This document shows, piece by piece, positions 1-8,048 of a stretch of 64,000 nucleotides of DNA. Position 1 is the first letter of the stretch. Every line of letters starts with the position of its first letter. Location of the stretch: contig NZ_BMQC01000001.1 of assembly GCF_014647915.1 (NCBI RefSeq), forward strand, positions 124,001 to 188,000, written 5' to 3'. Below the pieces are notes generated by a model that was not told the origin of the DNA, ran no database searches, and saw nothing but the letters and a program-made list of their open reading frames with translations. The position numbers and the translations under genes are program-made. This DNA is from Pilimelia terevasa. GTDB taxonomy: Bacteria; Actinomycetota; Actinomycetes; Mycobacteriales; Micromonosporaceae.

Positions 1-557
1 GCGCCGAGGTCGTTCTCCGCCGCGAGGTACAGCCGATCGTGCAGGGCGCCGATGCGCTCCGCCCGCAGCCGGACCTGGCTCACCGACTCCTCGCCGGAGA
101 CCACCAGGGCCGGCGACCCGGCGGACGCGGCCCACTGCTGCGCGACGTCGAGCAGCAGCGTCGACTTGCCGACGCCCGGCTCGCCGGCCAGCAGCACGAC
201 GGCGCCGGGCACGAGGCCGCCGCCCAGGACCCGGTCCAGTTCGTCCACGCCGGTCGGCCGGGCGGCCGCCGCCGCGGCGCTGATCGTGGCGATCGGCCGG
301 GCGGGCTCGCTCGGCGCCCGGCTGGCGACGGCGCGGCCGGCGACGACCGGTCCGGTCACGGTGCACTCGACCACGGAGCCCCACTCCTGGCACTCCGGGC
401 ACCGGCCGACCCACTTGGGGGGCTGGTGGCCGCAGGCGTCGCACTCGTACGCCGGCCGGGCCTCCTTCACCCCCCGCTGCCGCGCCGCCGCAGGCCGGCC
501 CGCACCCCGCGCCGGCCTGCCTCCCGTGACCTGCTCACCCGCCACCTGCCCACTCAC
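1..557 (-). CDS. radA: DNA repair protein RadA (C-terminal part outside window)
   Basis: RadA is a RecA-like branch-migration ATPase that acts in recombinational repair. The N-terminal four-cysteine zinc finger is visible (YECDACG then CPECQEWGS), followed by the Walker A loop GEPGVGKST and a SGEES stretch, which are typical of RadA/Sms. The gene runs off the left edge, so the KNRFG and Lon-like domains are not seen. I chose the GTG at 557 because a GGAG lies 5 to 10 nt upstream. A second in-frame GTG at 545 is possible, and the frame stays open upstream through a 20-nt repeat array. In mycobacteria radA neighbours lpqE and carD, which lie further right in this window. The identification is firm; only the exact start is uncertain. 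Confidence 0.93.
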   Translation of the reverse strand, partial: MSGQVAGEQVTGGRPARGAGRPAAARQRGVKEARPAYECDACGHQPPKWVGRCPECQEWGSVVECTVTGPVVAGRAVASRAPSEPARPIATISAAAAAARPTGVDELDRVLGGGLVPGAVVLLAGEPGVGKSTLLLDVAQQWAASAGSPALVVSGEESVSQVRLRAERIGALHDRLYLAAENDLG

Positions 558-572
558 GACCGCTCCACTCCC

Positions 573-653
573 GCCCTGCCCCGCTCCGCTGCTGCCCTGC
601 CCGCTCCGCTGTCGCCCTGCCCGCTCCGCTGTCGCCCTGCGCGCTCCGCTGGC
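573..653. repeat. Four tandem copies of a 20-nt repeat upstream of radA
   Basis: Four consecutive copies of GCCCTGCCCGCTCCGCTGTC start at 573, 594, 614 and 634. The first carries one extra C and the last has two changes. They occupy the gap between the radA start and the divergently transcribed phytoene synthase gene. The remainder of this roughly 320-base gap (654-874) shows no gene. The array could be a slippage-prone spacer or a set of protein-binding sites; the sequence alone does not decide. Confidence 0.8.
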
Positions 654-874
654 CCGGCGCCGGGCCGTGCGCCGACCCTAGCCGCGGCCTCCGACGTTCA
701 CCCCCGCCGCACACCCCGGGCGCCCGCGCGAGATCGGCGGCCGGCGGCGTCCGCCGCTAGGCTGGCGGCACGTCCCCGGACGCCGCCGCGGCCACCCGCG
801 GTCGGGCGGCTGGGCACGGCATCATGGGCACGGCAGTGCGGACGGGTACCGTACCGGCGCGGAGGGCGGGGGCG

Positions 875-1834
875 ATGAGCGACACGGTGACCCTGGCCGC
901 GTCGTACGCGCGGTGCCGGGAGGTCATGCGGCGACACGGCCGCTCGTACTACCTGGCCGCCCGCCTGCTGCCCGCGGACCGGCGGCGGCACGTGCACGCC
1001 CTGTACGCCTTCACCCGCCACGCCGACGACCTCGTCGACGTCGCCGGCACCCCGGCCGACCTGCGGGCCTGGGCCGCGGCCTTCACCGCCCGTCGCGCGG
1101 GCGCGCACCCGCTGCTGCCCGCCGTCTTCGACACCGTCGACCGCTGTGGCCAGGACCCAGCCGACTTCACGGCGTTCCTGGCCTCGATGGCGATGGACCT
1201 GCAGGTCACGGCGTACCCGACGTACGCCGACCTGCTCGGCTACATGGAGGGCTCGGCCGCGGTGATCGGCACCATGATGCTGCCGGTCCTCGACCCGCCC
1301 GACCCCGCCGCCGTCCGCGAGCCGGCCCGGCAGCTCGGGCTCGCCTTCCAGCTCACCAACTTCATCCGCGACGTCGGCGAGGACCTGGACCGGGGCCGGC
1401 TGTACCTGCCGCTGGCGGACCTCGACCGGTACGGCGTCACCCGGGCGGACCTCGCCGCCGCGCACCGGGCCGGCGGGCTGCCGGCGGCGCCGGCCGGCGA
1501 GCGGATCCGCGCCCTGATCGCCGCCGAGGTGGACCGGGCGCGGGAGCACTACGCCGCCGCCGAGCCGGGTATCCAGGGGCTGCGGGGCGCGTCGCGCACC
1601 TGCATCCGGGCGGCGCGGCGGTTGTACGGCGGGATCCTGGAGGAGGTCGTGGCGCGGCGGTACGACGTGTTCGCCGGGCGGGCCGTGGTGCCCCGCCGGC
1701 GCCGGCTGGCGGCGGTGCTGGCCACGGTGCTCAGCGCGGGGGCGCCGCCGCGGCCAGCGGGTCGGCGGGTCGGGCGGGGCGCGCCCGGCGCGGCCGGTAC
1801 TCCAGCGTCAGGGGGCCGGCCGGACGCAGCGTGA
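875..1834 (+). CDS. crtB: Phytoene/squalene synthase family protein (CrtB-like)
   Basis: This 319-residue enzyme is predicted to condense two prenyl diphosphates, most simply two GGPP to phytoene, the first committed carotenoid step. Both aspartate-rich Mg/diphosphate-binding motifs are present: DDLVD at about residues 51-55 and DVGED at 166-170, the latter preceded by QLTNFIRD, the family signature. ATG 875 has a purine-rich GGAGGGCGGGGG upstream and gives a normal family length. The tail is basic and Gly/Ala/Pro rich and overlaps the 3' end of the opposing P450 gene by about 100 bp. The adjacent carotenoid tailoring and cyclase genes on the other strand support a carotenoid role. GGPP synthase and phytoene desaturase are not in the window. 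A squalene/hopanoid role is the alternative. Confidence 0.88.
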   Translation: MSDTVTLAASYARCREVMRRHGRSYYLAARLLPADRRRHVHALYAFTRHADDLVDVAGTPADLRAWAAAFTARRAGAHPLLPAVFDTVDRCGQDPADFTAFLASMAMDLQVTAYPTYADLLGYMEGSAAVIGTMMLPVLDPPDPAAVREPARQLGLAFQLTNFIRDVGEDLDRGRLYLPLADLDRYGVTRADLAAAHRAGGLPAAPAGERIRALIAAEVDRAREHYAAAEPGIQGLRGASRTCIRAARRLYGGILEEVVARRYDVFAGRAVVPRRRRLAAVLATVLSAGAPPRPAGRRVGRGAPGAAGTPASGGRPDAA

Positions 1835-2891
1835 TGCCCGCCGCGGGCGCCGGGTCGCCGGCGGCGGCCCGCAGGTCGCCGGTACAGAACGGGCGCAGCG
1901 CCACCCGCAGCATCAACCGGGCCAGGTGCGCGCCGAGGCAGGTCCGCCGGCCCGCGCTGAACGGCAGGTAAGACCAGGCGGGCCGGCCGTCGGCGAAGCG
2001 CTCGGGACGGAACGCGTCCGGCTCCGGCCACTGGTCCGGGTCGCGGTGGGTGAGCAGCGGCGAGTACAGCACGAGCGTCCCCGCCGGAACCGGCACGCCG
2101 GCCACCACGCTCGCCCGGACCGCGCGCCGGCTGCCGATCCAGCCCGCCGGGTACAGCCGCAGGATCTCGTCGGTCACCGCCGGCAGCAGCTCCTCGGCGC
2201 GCCACCGCGGCGCCCCGGCCAGGTGCCACAGCGCCCAGGCCAGGGTGTGCGCGGTGGTGTCGTACCCGGCCGCCAGCGCGACCCGCAGCTCCGCGGCGGC
2301 GTCCGGCAGCCCGGCGACCGCGGCGGCCAGCGAGCCGGCCGGCGGCCGCGCGAGGACCGCCGCGATCGCCGCGTCCATCCGGCGGAACAGCCGCGGCCGC
2401 GGCAGCAGCGGCCAGGGCAGCGGCCGGTCCAGCGGGGTGAGGAACGCGGCCAGCAGCGCCGGGTCGCACCGGTCGCCGAACAGCGCCGCGTTCAGCATCC
2501 GGCGCACCGCCCCCGCCGCCCAGGACAGCGCCTCGAACGGGCCGTCGGGCGGCAGCACCACCGCGGCGAGCCGGTCCTCGTGCGGCAGCAGCGCCCGGCG
2601 GTGGAAGTGCGGGTTGAGGGCGTCGCGCCGGGCGGTGTGCCCCGGCACGTCGGCCGCGACGACGCCCGCGGCCAGGTACGGCGTCAGCCCGCTGAGGCTG
2701 CGGGCGCTGCGGAAGGTGTCGAGGTCGCCGAGGACGGCGCGGTTCCAGTCCGGGCGGTAGCCGACGACGGCCGGCCGCCACAGCCGCAGCCGGAACACCG
2801 GGCCGGCCGCGGCGCCGTCGCGCAGCAGCGCCAGCGGGTCGCGGGTCCACCGCCACAGGTGCGCGCCCGGGGGCGCGGGGAGCTGGTTCAC
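1731..2891 (-). CDS. Cytochrome P450, probable carotenoid hydroxylase
   Basis: A soluble class I P450 of 386 residues. The I-helix oxygen-binding motif AGYDTT is at 208-213, the ExxR-type helix lies at DEILR (241-245), PERF is at 296-299, and the heme loop FSAGRRTCLG places the thiolate ligand at Cys318. The GTG start overlaps the stop of the upstream glycosyltransferase gene (GTGA), so it is probably translationally coupled as the last gene of the crtYc-crtYd-acyltransferase-glycosyltransferase operon. In that context it most likely hydroxylates a carotenoid end group, providing the hydroxyl for glycosylation; this is inference. Electron partners (ferredoxin, reductase) are not encoded nearby. 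Its 3' end is antisense to the last ~100 bp of crtB. Confidence 0.9.
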   Translation of the reverse strand: MNQLPAPPGAHLWRWTRDPLALLRDGAAAGPVFRLRLWRPAVVGYRPDWNRAVLGDLDTFRSARSLSGLTPYLAAGVVAADVPGHTARRDALNPHFHRRALLPHEDRLAAVVLPPDGPFEALSWAAGAVRRMLNAALFGDRCDPALLAAFLTPLDRPLPWPLLPRPRLFRRMDAAIAAVLARPPAGSLAAAVAGLPDAAAELRVALAAGYDTTAHTLAWALWHLAGAPRWRAEELLPAVTDEILRLYPAGWIGSRRAVRASVVAGVPVPAGTLVLYSPLLTHRDPDQWPEPDAFRPERFADGRPAWSYLPFSAGRRTCLGAHLARLMLRVALRPFCTGDLRAAAGDPAPAAGITLRPAGPLTLEYRPRRARPARPADPLAAAAPPR

Positions 2892-3955
2892 CGGTACTCG
2901 CGGCCCTTCCAGCGGGCGGTCCGGCGCAGGGCCAGCGCGTACACCGGCAGCGCGGCGGGCGCGGTGACCGGTACCAGCGCCGCCTCGGCGTACGCGCCGC
3001 GGCCGGTCTTGGCGTTCACCAGCAGCCGCTCCGCCAGCCCCAGCAGGGCCGCCGCCCGCCAGGCGCCGCCGCGGTCCCAGCGCAGCCACGGCAGCGTGTA
3101 CGCCGCCAGGTGCCACGCGGCGGTGGCCGCGAGCGCCGCGTCCCGGTGCCCGTGCGCCGCGCGCAGGCTCTTGCCGACGCCGCGCACCGCCTCCCGATAC
3201 CCGCGGTACATCCGCGTCCCCACCAGGGCCCCGCCCAGCGCCAGGCCGAGCCGCAGCCCGCAGCGGCGGGTGCGCCGGGCCAGCGCCACGTCCTCGACGA
3301 TCTGGTCGGCGACCGCGGCGTGCCCGCCGACGGCGGCATAGGCCGCCCGGGTGAACGCCAGCACCTGGCCGTTGGCCGTGGCCGCGGCCGGTACCGGCGC
3401 GCGCAGCAGGGCGTGCGGCAGGAACGCCAGCAGCGTCTCGTCGATCAGCGGTACGAGCAGGCGCTCGCCGAGCGTGCCGGTGACCTGCCGCGGGAAGACG
3501 GAGAACACGTCGGCGCCCTGGCGGTCCCACTCGGCGTGCAGGGCGGCCAGCGCCCCGGGCCGCAGGGTGACGTCGGCGTCGCAGAAGACCAGGCGCTCAC
3601 CGGTCGCGGCGGCGGCGAGCTGGTGGCAGGCCCAGTTCTTGCCGATCCAGCCGTCCGGCGGCGGCGTGCCGGTGTGCAGGGCGACGCGCGGGTCGGGGCA
3701 CGCGCGCACGAGCGCCGCCGTGCCGTCGGCGGAGCCGTCGTCGAGGACGAGGATCTCGTCGGCGGGCTGCGCGCACAGCGCCGCCAGCGTCGCCGGCAGG
3801 TTGCGCTCCTCGTCCCGGGCCGGGACGAGCAGGGAGGTGCGCGGCCGGGGGCCGGCCGCCGGGTCCGGGCGCAGGGTCGGGAACTGGCGCAGGTTGGCCA
3901 GGATTCCGGCGATCTTCACCGCGTGGAAGCCGAGTACGAGCTTGTCCAGGCTCAC
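2888..3955 (-). CDS. Family 2 glycosyltransferase, carotenoid-associated (CruC/HpnB-like)
   Basis: A 355-residue GT-A fold glycosyltransferase. It has an N-terminal amphipathic segment, then TSLLVPARDEERN, EILVLDDGSADGT, and a DxD-like FCDADVT motif that binds the metal/nucleotide sugar. A QxxRW-type region is replaced by EDVALARRTR. Hydrophobic stretches in the C-terminal third suggest membrane association. A GGAGG lies directly against an upstream ATG (3964) but 9 nt before GTG 3955. GTG 3955, which also overlaps the preceding stop as GTGA, is therefore the better start. With the adjacent acyltransferase it resembles carotenoid glycosyltransferase/acyltransferase pairs that decorate hydroxylated carotenoids; the donor sugar is unknown. 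Confidence 0.85.
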   Translation of the reverse strand: MSLDKLVLGFHAVKIAGILANLRQFPTLRPDPAAGPRPRTSLLVPARDEERNLPATLAALCAQPADEILVLDDGSADGTAALVRACPDPRVALHTGTPPPDGWIGKNWACHQLAAAATGERLVFCDADVTLRPGALAALHAEWDRQGADVFSVFPRQVTGTLGERLLVPLIDETLLAFLPHALLRAPVPAAATANGQVLAFTRAAYAAVGGHAAVADQIVEDVALARRTRRCGLRLGLALGGALVGTRMYRGYREAVRGVGKSLRAAHGHRDAALAATAAWHLAAYTLPWLRWDRGGAWRAAALLGLAERLLVNAKTGRGAYAEAALVPVTAPAALPVYALALRRTARWKGREYR

Positions 3956-4617
3956 CGCGCCCATCCTCCGATCAACTCCTCGGTGCTGCGCCGGCCGGGG
4001 GCGGCCGGGCGGAAGTCCGGTACCGGCGCCCGCGGGTCGGTGCGCCGGATCAGCTCGTCGAGCGCGGCGAGGTCGGCGTCGAGCCGGCTGGCCAGGGCGG
4101 CCGTCGCGGCGGCGACCCGCGCGGGCCGCTCCGGCCGGGTCCGCGCGGCCGGGGCGTCGGCGACGGTCGACAACCGCACGTACGCCTCGGCGGACTGGTG
4201 CCCGCGCAGCACGATCCGGGTGGCCGCGGCGACCAGCGGCACCCCGCCGCGGTCGGCCAGCCAGGCGGCCCCGCGCGACAGCGGGCCGGGCGGCCCGGGG
4301 GGACGCAGCTCGCCCTCGGGGTAGACCACGAGGCTGCGGCCGGCGCGCAGCAGCGCCAGGCCGCGGCGCGGTTCGTCGGCGGCGAAGCCGCCGAGGGTGC
4401 GGACGAAGCGGTACCGGGCCGCGTTGGCCGGGCTGAGCATCGGGCTGCCGGGCCGGCCGAGCGCCGCCAGCGCGACGAACGGGTCCCACCAGCAGTGGTG
4501 GTTGGCCGCCCAGACGACGGGCCCCGCCGGTACCGCGCCGTGCAGCCAGATCCCGCGCAGCCCGCGCCGGACCATCCGCCGGGCGAGCCACCCGATCACG
4601 TCGGCGTCCTCACGCAC
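3952..4617 (-). CDS. PlsC-type acyltransferase, probable carotenoid glycoside acyltransferase
   Basis: A 221-residue lysophosphatidate-acyltransferase-fold protein. The catalytic HxxxxD motif is present as NHHCWWD (His40, Asp45), and a second block VYPEGELRPPG provides the PEG acceptor/phosphate motif. The GTG start overlaps the crtYd stop by 8 bp, and its own stop overlaps the glycosyltransferase start, so it is embedded in the carotenoid operon. By analogy with CruD-type enzymes it may acylate the sugar of a carotenoid glycoside. A general phospholipid acyltransferase is possible but less likely in this position. Confidence 0.8.
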   Translation of the reverse strand: MREDADVIGWLARRMVRRGLRGIWLHGAVPAGPVVWAANHHCWWDPFVALAALGRPGSPMLSPANAARYRFVRTLGGFAADEPRRGLALLRAGRSLVVYPEGELRPPGPPGPLSRGAAWLADRGGVPLVAAATRIVLRGHQSAEAYVRLSTVADAPAARTRPERPARVAAATAALASRLDADLAALDELIRRTDPRAPVPDFRPAAPGRRSTEELIGGWAR

Positions 4618-4924
4618 CGGCGTCCCGCCGCTGCCAGCGCCAGGCGAGCAGGACCGCGGTGACCAGCGCGTACCCGAACCCGAAGTCCTCCACCGGGATG
4701 TCGAACGGGCTGCGCACCCCGGAGATCGCCGCGGGGCTGTACAGGACCACCGGCGCCCGCGGGTGGGTCAGCCACCCGTCGACGGGGATCTGGAAGGCCA
4801 TGGTGATCGCGACGGTCGCCCAGTACCGGCCCTCGCGCAGCAGCCCCGTGCGCAGCACCACCAGTTCGAGGAGGACGACCGCCACCGGCGCCGCGACGGC
4901 CAGCAGCGTGTACTCACCGGTCAC
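4610..4924 (-). CDS. crtYd: Lycopene cyclase subunit CrtYd
   Basis: A 104-residue membrane protein with about three hydrophobic segments and the lycopene cyclase domain motif FDIPVEDFGFGYAL near residue 77. It is the second half of the heterodimeric lycopene cyclase found in actinobacteria, the partner of CrtYc encoded immediately upstream. It cyclises the ends of lycopene (beta) or, in C50 pathways, of elongated lycopene. The GTG start lies 11 bp inside crtYc, so the two subunits are translationally coupled. No lycopene elongase of the C50 type is adjacent, which favours a C40 product. Confidence 0.9.
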   Translation of the reverse strand: MTGEYTLLAVAAPVAVVLLELVVLRTGLLREGRYWATVAITMAFQIPVDGWLTHPRAPVVLYSPAAISGVRSPFDIPVEDFGFGYALVTAVLLAWRWQRRDAGA

Positions 4925-5234
4925 GGGACCCCCGCCGCGGCAGGCCGAGCGCCTCGTAGGTCAGCAGCGCGCAGACCGGTACGACGACGAAGAACAGCAG
5001 CTCCTCCACCGGCAGCCCGGCGACGGTCAGGCCGACGGTCCGGCCCGGCGCGAAGGACCAGTGGCCGCGCGCGAGGGCCACCAGGTCCCACACCACGAAG
5101 GGTGCCGTCGCGGCGAGCAGGACCAGCGCGAGCCGCCGCGGGCGCCGCAGCACGCGGGCGCCGAGGACGAACTCCAGCGGCAGGGTCACCAGCAGGCAGG
5201 CGACGAGCACCGCGAGGTAGCGCAGCGGCTCCAC
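4914..5234 (-). CDS. crtYc: Lycopene cyclase subunit CrtYc
   Basis: A 106-residue polytopic protein, first subunit of the heterodimeric lycopene cyclase. It carries the family motif GLPVEELLFFVVVP (the conserved PxEE) near the C-terminus and three hydrophobic helices. The GTG start is fixed by a strong GGAGGAGG six bases upstream. It is the first gene of the carotenoid operon crtYc-crtYd-acyltransferase-glycosyltransferase-P450, and all junctions overlap. The promoter should lie in the divergent gap shared with the patatin gene. Confidence 0.9.
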   Translation of the reverse strand: MEPLRYLAVLVACLLVTLPLEFVLGARVLRRPRRLALVLLAATAPFVVWDLVALARGHWSFAPGRTVGLTVAGLPVEELLFFVVVPVCALLTYEALGLPRRGSRDR

Positions 5235-5540
5235 GGGCGACCTCCTCCACTGCGGCCCGCCGGGGCGGGGGCGCCCGCCGGGCGCGGGGGCCGGGCGCGC
5301 GGGCCGCCGACGCGGGCGGCCCCGAGCTGATCTCGGACCCATGATGCACGCTACAAGGCCGATCCGCCGGTCGCCCGACCGCCGCCCCGACTCGCCCCGA
5401 CCGCGGCGCGGTCGGCGACGCGGCGTCGGCGGCGCGGCGTGGTCGGCGACGCTGCGCGGTTGGCGACGCTGCGCGGTTGGCGAAACGGCGCACGGGGCAT
5501 CTTCGGCTGGTCCGCCGCGCCGACAGCAGGGAGAGCGCCC
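5235..5540. promoter_or_regulatory. Divergent gap between crtYc operon and patatin gene
   Basis: About 300 bases without a gene. It should hold both the carotenoid operon promoter (minus) and the patatin promoter (plus). A relatively AT-rich stretch at 5330-5365 (containing ATGATGCACGCTACAAG) is the most promoter-like part, but no convincing -35/-10 pair could be assigned. The half nearer the patatin gene is occupied by a 17-nt repeat. Confidence 0.4.
5410..5491. repeat. 17-nt direct repeat ahead of the patatin gene
   Basis: Variants of GGTTGGCGACGCTGCGC start at 5410, 5441, 5458 and 5475. The last three are exactly head to tail at 17-nt spacing. The copies differ at one to four positions. 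They lie 50-130 bp upstream of the patatin start, in the spacing where regulator sites would be expected, but they may simply be expanded GC-rich sequence. Confidence 0.65.
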
Positions 5541-6413
5541 ATGGCCCGCCCCGCCCCCGACGCGGCACCCGACCCCGCCGGTACCGCGGTGGTGCTCGGG
5601 GCCGGCGGGGTGACCGGGATCGCCTGGTCGGTCGGCGTGGCGACCGGGCTGGCCGAGGCGGGCGTGGACCTGCGCGCCGCGGACCTGTTCGTCGGCACGT
5701 CGGCCGGGGCGTTCGTCGGCGCGTACCTCACCTCGGACATCCCGCTGCGCGAGTGGTACGCCCGGCAGCTCGCCCCGGAGCCGGGGCCCGCGCCGCCGGT
5801 GACGCCGCGGGTGGTCGCCGCCGCCCGCTTCGGCGTGCTGGCGTGGACCCTGCTGACCAGCGGCACGTCCCGGCGGTTCGGCGCCCGCCTCGGGGCGCTG
5901 GCCCGGCGGGCCCGGACCGTCAGCGAGCGGGACCGCCTGGCGGTCCTGGGCCGGAGCCTGCCGGCGGCCTGGCCGGACCCCCGGCTGCGGGTGACCGCCG
6001 TCGCCGCCGACACGGGTGAGTTCGCCGTCTTCGGGCCGGACAGCGGGGTGCCGCTGGTCGCGGCCGTCGCCGCCAGCAGCGCCGTGCCGACGGTGTTCCC
6101 CCCGACCACCCTGCGGGGCAGGCCGTACCTGGACGGGGGCGTGCGTTCGCCGGCCAACGCCGACCTGGCGGCCGGCTACCCGCGGGTGGTCGTACTCGCC
6201 CCGCTGCGCTGGGGTTTCGGGGTGCTGGCCGCGCCCGCCCGCCAGGTCCGCGCCCTGCGCGAGCGGGGCGCCGCGGTCACGCTGGTCACGCCCGACCGGG
6301 CGGCCCGCGCGGCGTTCGGCGGCAACTCCCTGGACACCCGCGGGCGCGCGCCCGCCGCCCGCGCCGGCCGCCGCCAGGGCCTCGCCGCCGCGGCCCGGGT
6401 CGGCCCCCTCTGA
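5541..6413 (+). CDS. Patatin-like phospholipase / serine esterase
   Basis: A 290-residue patatin-family hydrolase with all catalytic elements: oxyanion loop GAGGVTG (20-26), nucleophile elbow GTSAG with Ser54, and the catalytic Asp in DGG at 198-200. The substrate would be a membrane lipid or acyl ester. ATG 541 bases into this stretch is preceded by a GGGAGAG purine run. No signal peptide is visible, so it should be cytoplasmic or peripherally membrane bound. It lies back to back with the carotenoid operon, whose acyltransferase could share substrates, but no functional link is proven. Confidence 0.87.
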   Translation: MARPAPDAAPDPAGTAVVLGAGGVTGIAWSVGVATGLAEAGVDLRAADLFVGTSAGAFVGAYLTSDIPLREWYARQLAPEPGPAPPVTPRVVAAARFGVLAWTLLTSGTSRRFGARLGALARRARTVSERDRLAVLGRSLPAAWPDPRLRVTAVAADTGEFAVFGPDSGVPLVAAVAASSAVPTVFPPTTLRGRPYLDGGVRSPANADLAAGYPRVVVLAPLRWGFGVLAAPARQVRALRERGAAVTLVTPDRAARAAFGGNSLDTRGRAPAARAGRRQGLAAAARVGPL

Positions 6414-6518
6414 CGGGGCCGCCGCCCTCCGACCGGCCACGGCGCGACGGCGCGGCCGCGGGCGGAAAGCCCGGCCCGCCCTATGGACACGGCGGACGGC
6501 GCCGGGCGACCATTATTC

Positions 6519-8006
6519 ATGGACTCCCGTCGATTCGGCCCGCATCCCTACTCCGCCGGCCGGCGCACCCTGCTGGCCGGCGCGGTGACCGCCGCCGCGG
6601 CCGCGCCGCTGACCGGCCCGCTCGCCGCCCAGGCGGCCCCGCCCGCCGCCGGCCGCGGCCCCGGGCGCCCGCTCACCCCCCAGGAGCCCGACCCCGCCCT
6701 GCTCGCCCTGCTCAAGGAGGTGGACCCCGCGCGGATCGAGGCGACGGTACGGCGGCTGGTCGCCTTCGGCACCCGGCACACCATGTCGAGCCAGGACGAC
6801 CCGGTCCGCGGCATCGGCGCCGCCCGGGACTGGATCCACGCGGCACTGCGCGAGACCGCCGCGGCCTCCGGCGGGCGGATGACGGTGGAGCTCCAGTCGT
6901 TCATCCAGCCGGCCGGGCCGCGGCTGCCCGAGCCGACCCGGATCACGAACATCGTGGCGACCCTGCGCGGTACCGCCACGCCCGCTCGCACCTACGTCGT
7001 GTCCGGCCACTACGACTCCCGCGCCTCCGACGTCCTGGACGCGGTCAGCGACGCCCCCGGCGCCGACGACGACGCCTCGGGCGTCGCGGCCGTGCTGGAA
7101 CTGGCCCGGGTGTTCGCCACCCGCCCCGTGGAGGCGACGATCGTATTCTCGGTCGTGGCGGGCGAGGAGCAGGGACTGTTCGGGTCGGCGCACCTCGCCC
7201 GGCAGTTGCGTACCGGCGGCGTCGACGTGCAGGGGATGTTCAGCAACGACATCATCGGCGCCAGCGAGGGGTTCGACGGCACGCCGCCCGACCCGTACAC
7301 CGTGCGGCTGTTCGTCGAGGGCGTGCCGACCGCCGAGACGCCGGCGCAGGCCACCACGCGCCTGTCCACCGGCGGGGAGAACGACGGCCCGTCGCGCCAG
7401 CTCGGCCGGTTCGTCCGGGACGTGGCGGAGAACCCGCACACCGGGATGCGCGTGCGGGTGGTCTGGCGGCGGGACCGCTACCTGCGCGGCAGCGACCACA
7501 TCTCGTTCCTCCAGCAGGGGTACCCGGCCGCCCGGTTCACCGAGCCGCGGGAGAACTTCCACCACGAGCACCAGGACGTCCGGGTGGAGAACGGCATCCA
7601 GTACGGCGACCTGCCGCAGTTCTGCGACTTCCCCTACATCGCCCGGGTCGCCCGGGTGAACGCGGCCGCGCTGTGGTCCCTGGCCCAGGCCCCCGGTACC
7701 CCGCGCAACGTCGTGATCGTCACCTCCGGGCTGACCAACGACACCACCCTGCGCTGGCAGCGCGGCCCCGAGCCGGACCTGGCCGGGTACGAGGTGGTGT
7801 GGCGCGAGACCACCGAGCCGGAGTGGACGCACGTCCTGCCGGTCGGCGACGTCACCACGGCGACGATCGACCTCTCCAAGGACAACGTCCTGTTCGGCGT
7901 CCGGGCCCTCGACACCGCCGGGCACCGCAGCCCGGTGGCGGCGCCGCAGCCGGACCCGGGCAGGCGTGGCTCCCGCAGTCGGCCCGCGGGCGGGCCGGGC
8001 GCGTAG
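6519..8006 (+). CDS. Tat-exported M28-family aminopeptidase with C-terminal Fn3-like domain
   Basis: A secreted zinc aminopeptidase of 495 residues. The N-terminus carries a twin-arginine signal (GRRTLLAGA followed by an alanine-rich hydrophobic stretch ending near AQA). Zinc ligands of the M28 fold are recognisable: SGHYDSR (His), GADDDASG (bridging Asp), GEEQG (catalytic and ligand Glu), SNDIIG (Asp) and the late HHEHQD histidines. After about residue 405 a fibronectin-III-like beta domain follows (TLRWQRG, GYEVVW). An in-frame ATG 36 bases upstream is possible; the chosen start places the Tat motif at the usual distance. It probably trims peptides outside the cell. Confidence 0.88.
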   Translation: MDSRRFGPHPYSAGRRTLLAGAVTAAAAAPLTGPLAAQAAPPAAGRGPGRPLTPQEPDPALLALLKEVDPARIEATVRRLVAFGTRHTMSSQDDPVRGIGAARDWIHAALRETAAASGGRMTVELQSFIQPAGPRLPEPTRITNIVATLRGTATPARTYVVSGHYDSRASDVLDAVSDAPGADDDASGVAAVLELARVFATRPVEATIVFSVVAGEEQGLFGSAHLARQLRTGGVDVQGMFSNDIIGASEGFDGTPPDPYTVRLFVEGVPTAETPAQATTRLSTGGENDGPSRQLGRFVRDVAENPHTGMRVRVVWRRDRYLRGSDHISFLQQGYPAARFTEPRENFHHEHQDVRVENGIQYGDLPQFCDFPYIARVARVNAAALWSLAQAPGTPRNVVIVTSGLTNDTTLRWQRGPEPDLAGYEVVWRETTEPEWTHVLPVGDVTTATIDLSKDNVLFGVRALDTAGHRSPVAAPQPDPGRRGSRSRPAGGPGA

Positions 8007-8048
8007 CTGCTTCGGCCCCGCCGGAGTCGGGGACGGCGTCGGCGGCCG

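Noticed and set aside
573-653. CRISPR-like array
   Set aside because: The repeats are 20 nt with no unique spacers between them, and no cas genes are present.
4914-6440. A long minus-strand frame extending crtYc upstream over the patatin gene
   Set aside because: The CrtYc domain starts at GTG 5234 with a strong ribosome site. The extension is antisense to patatin.
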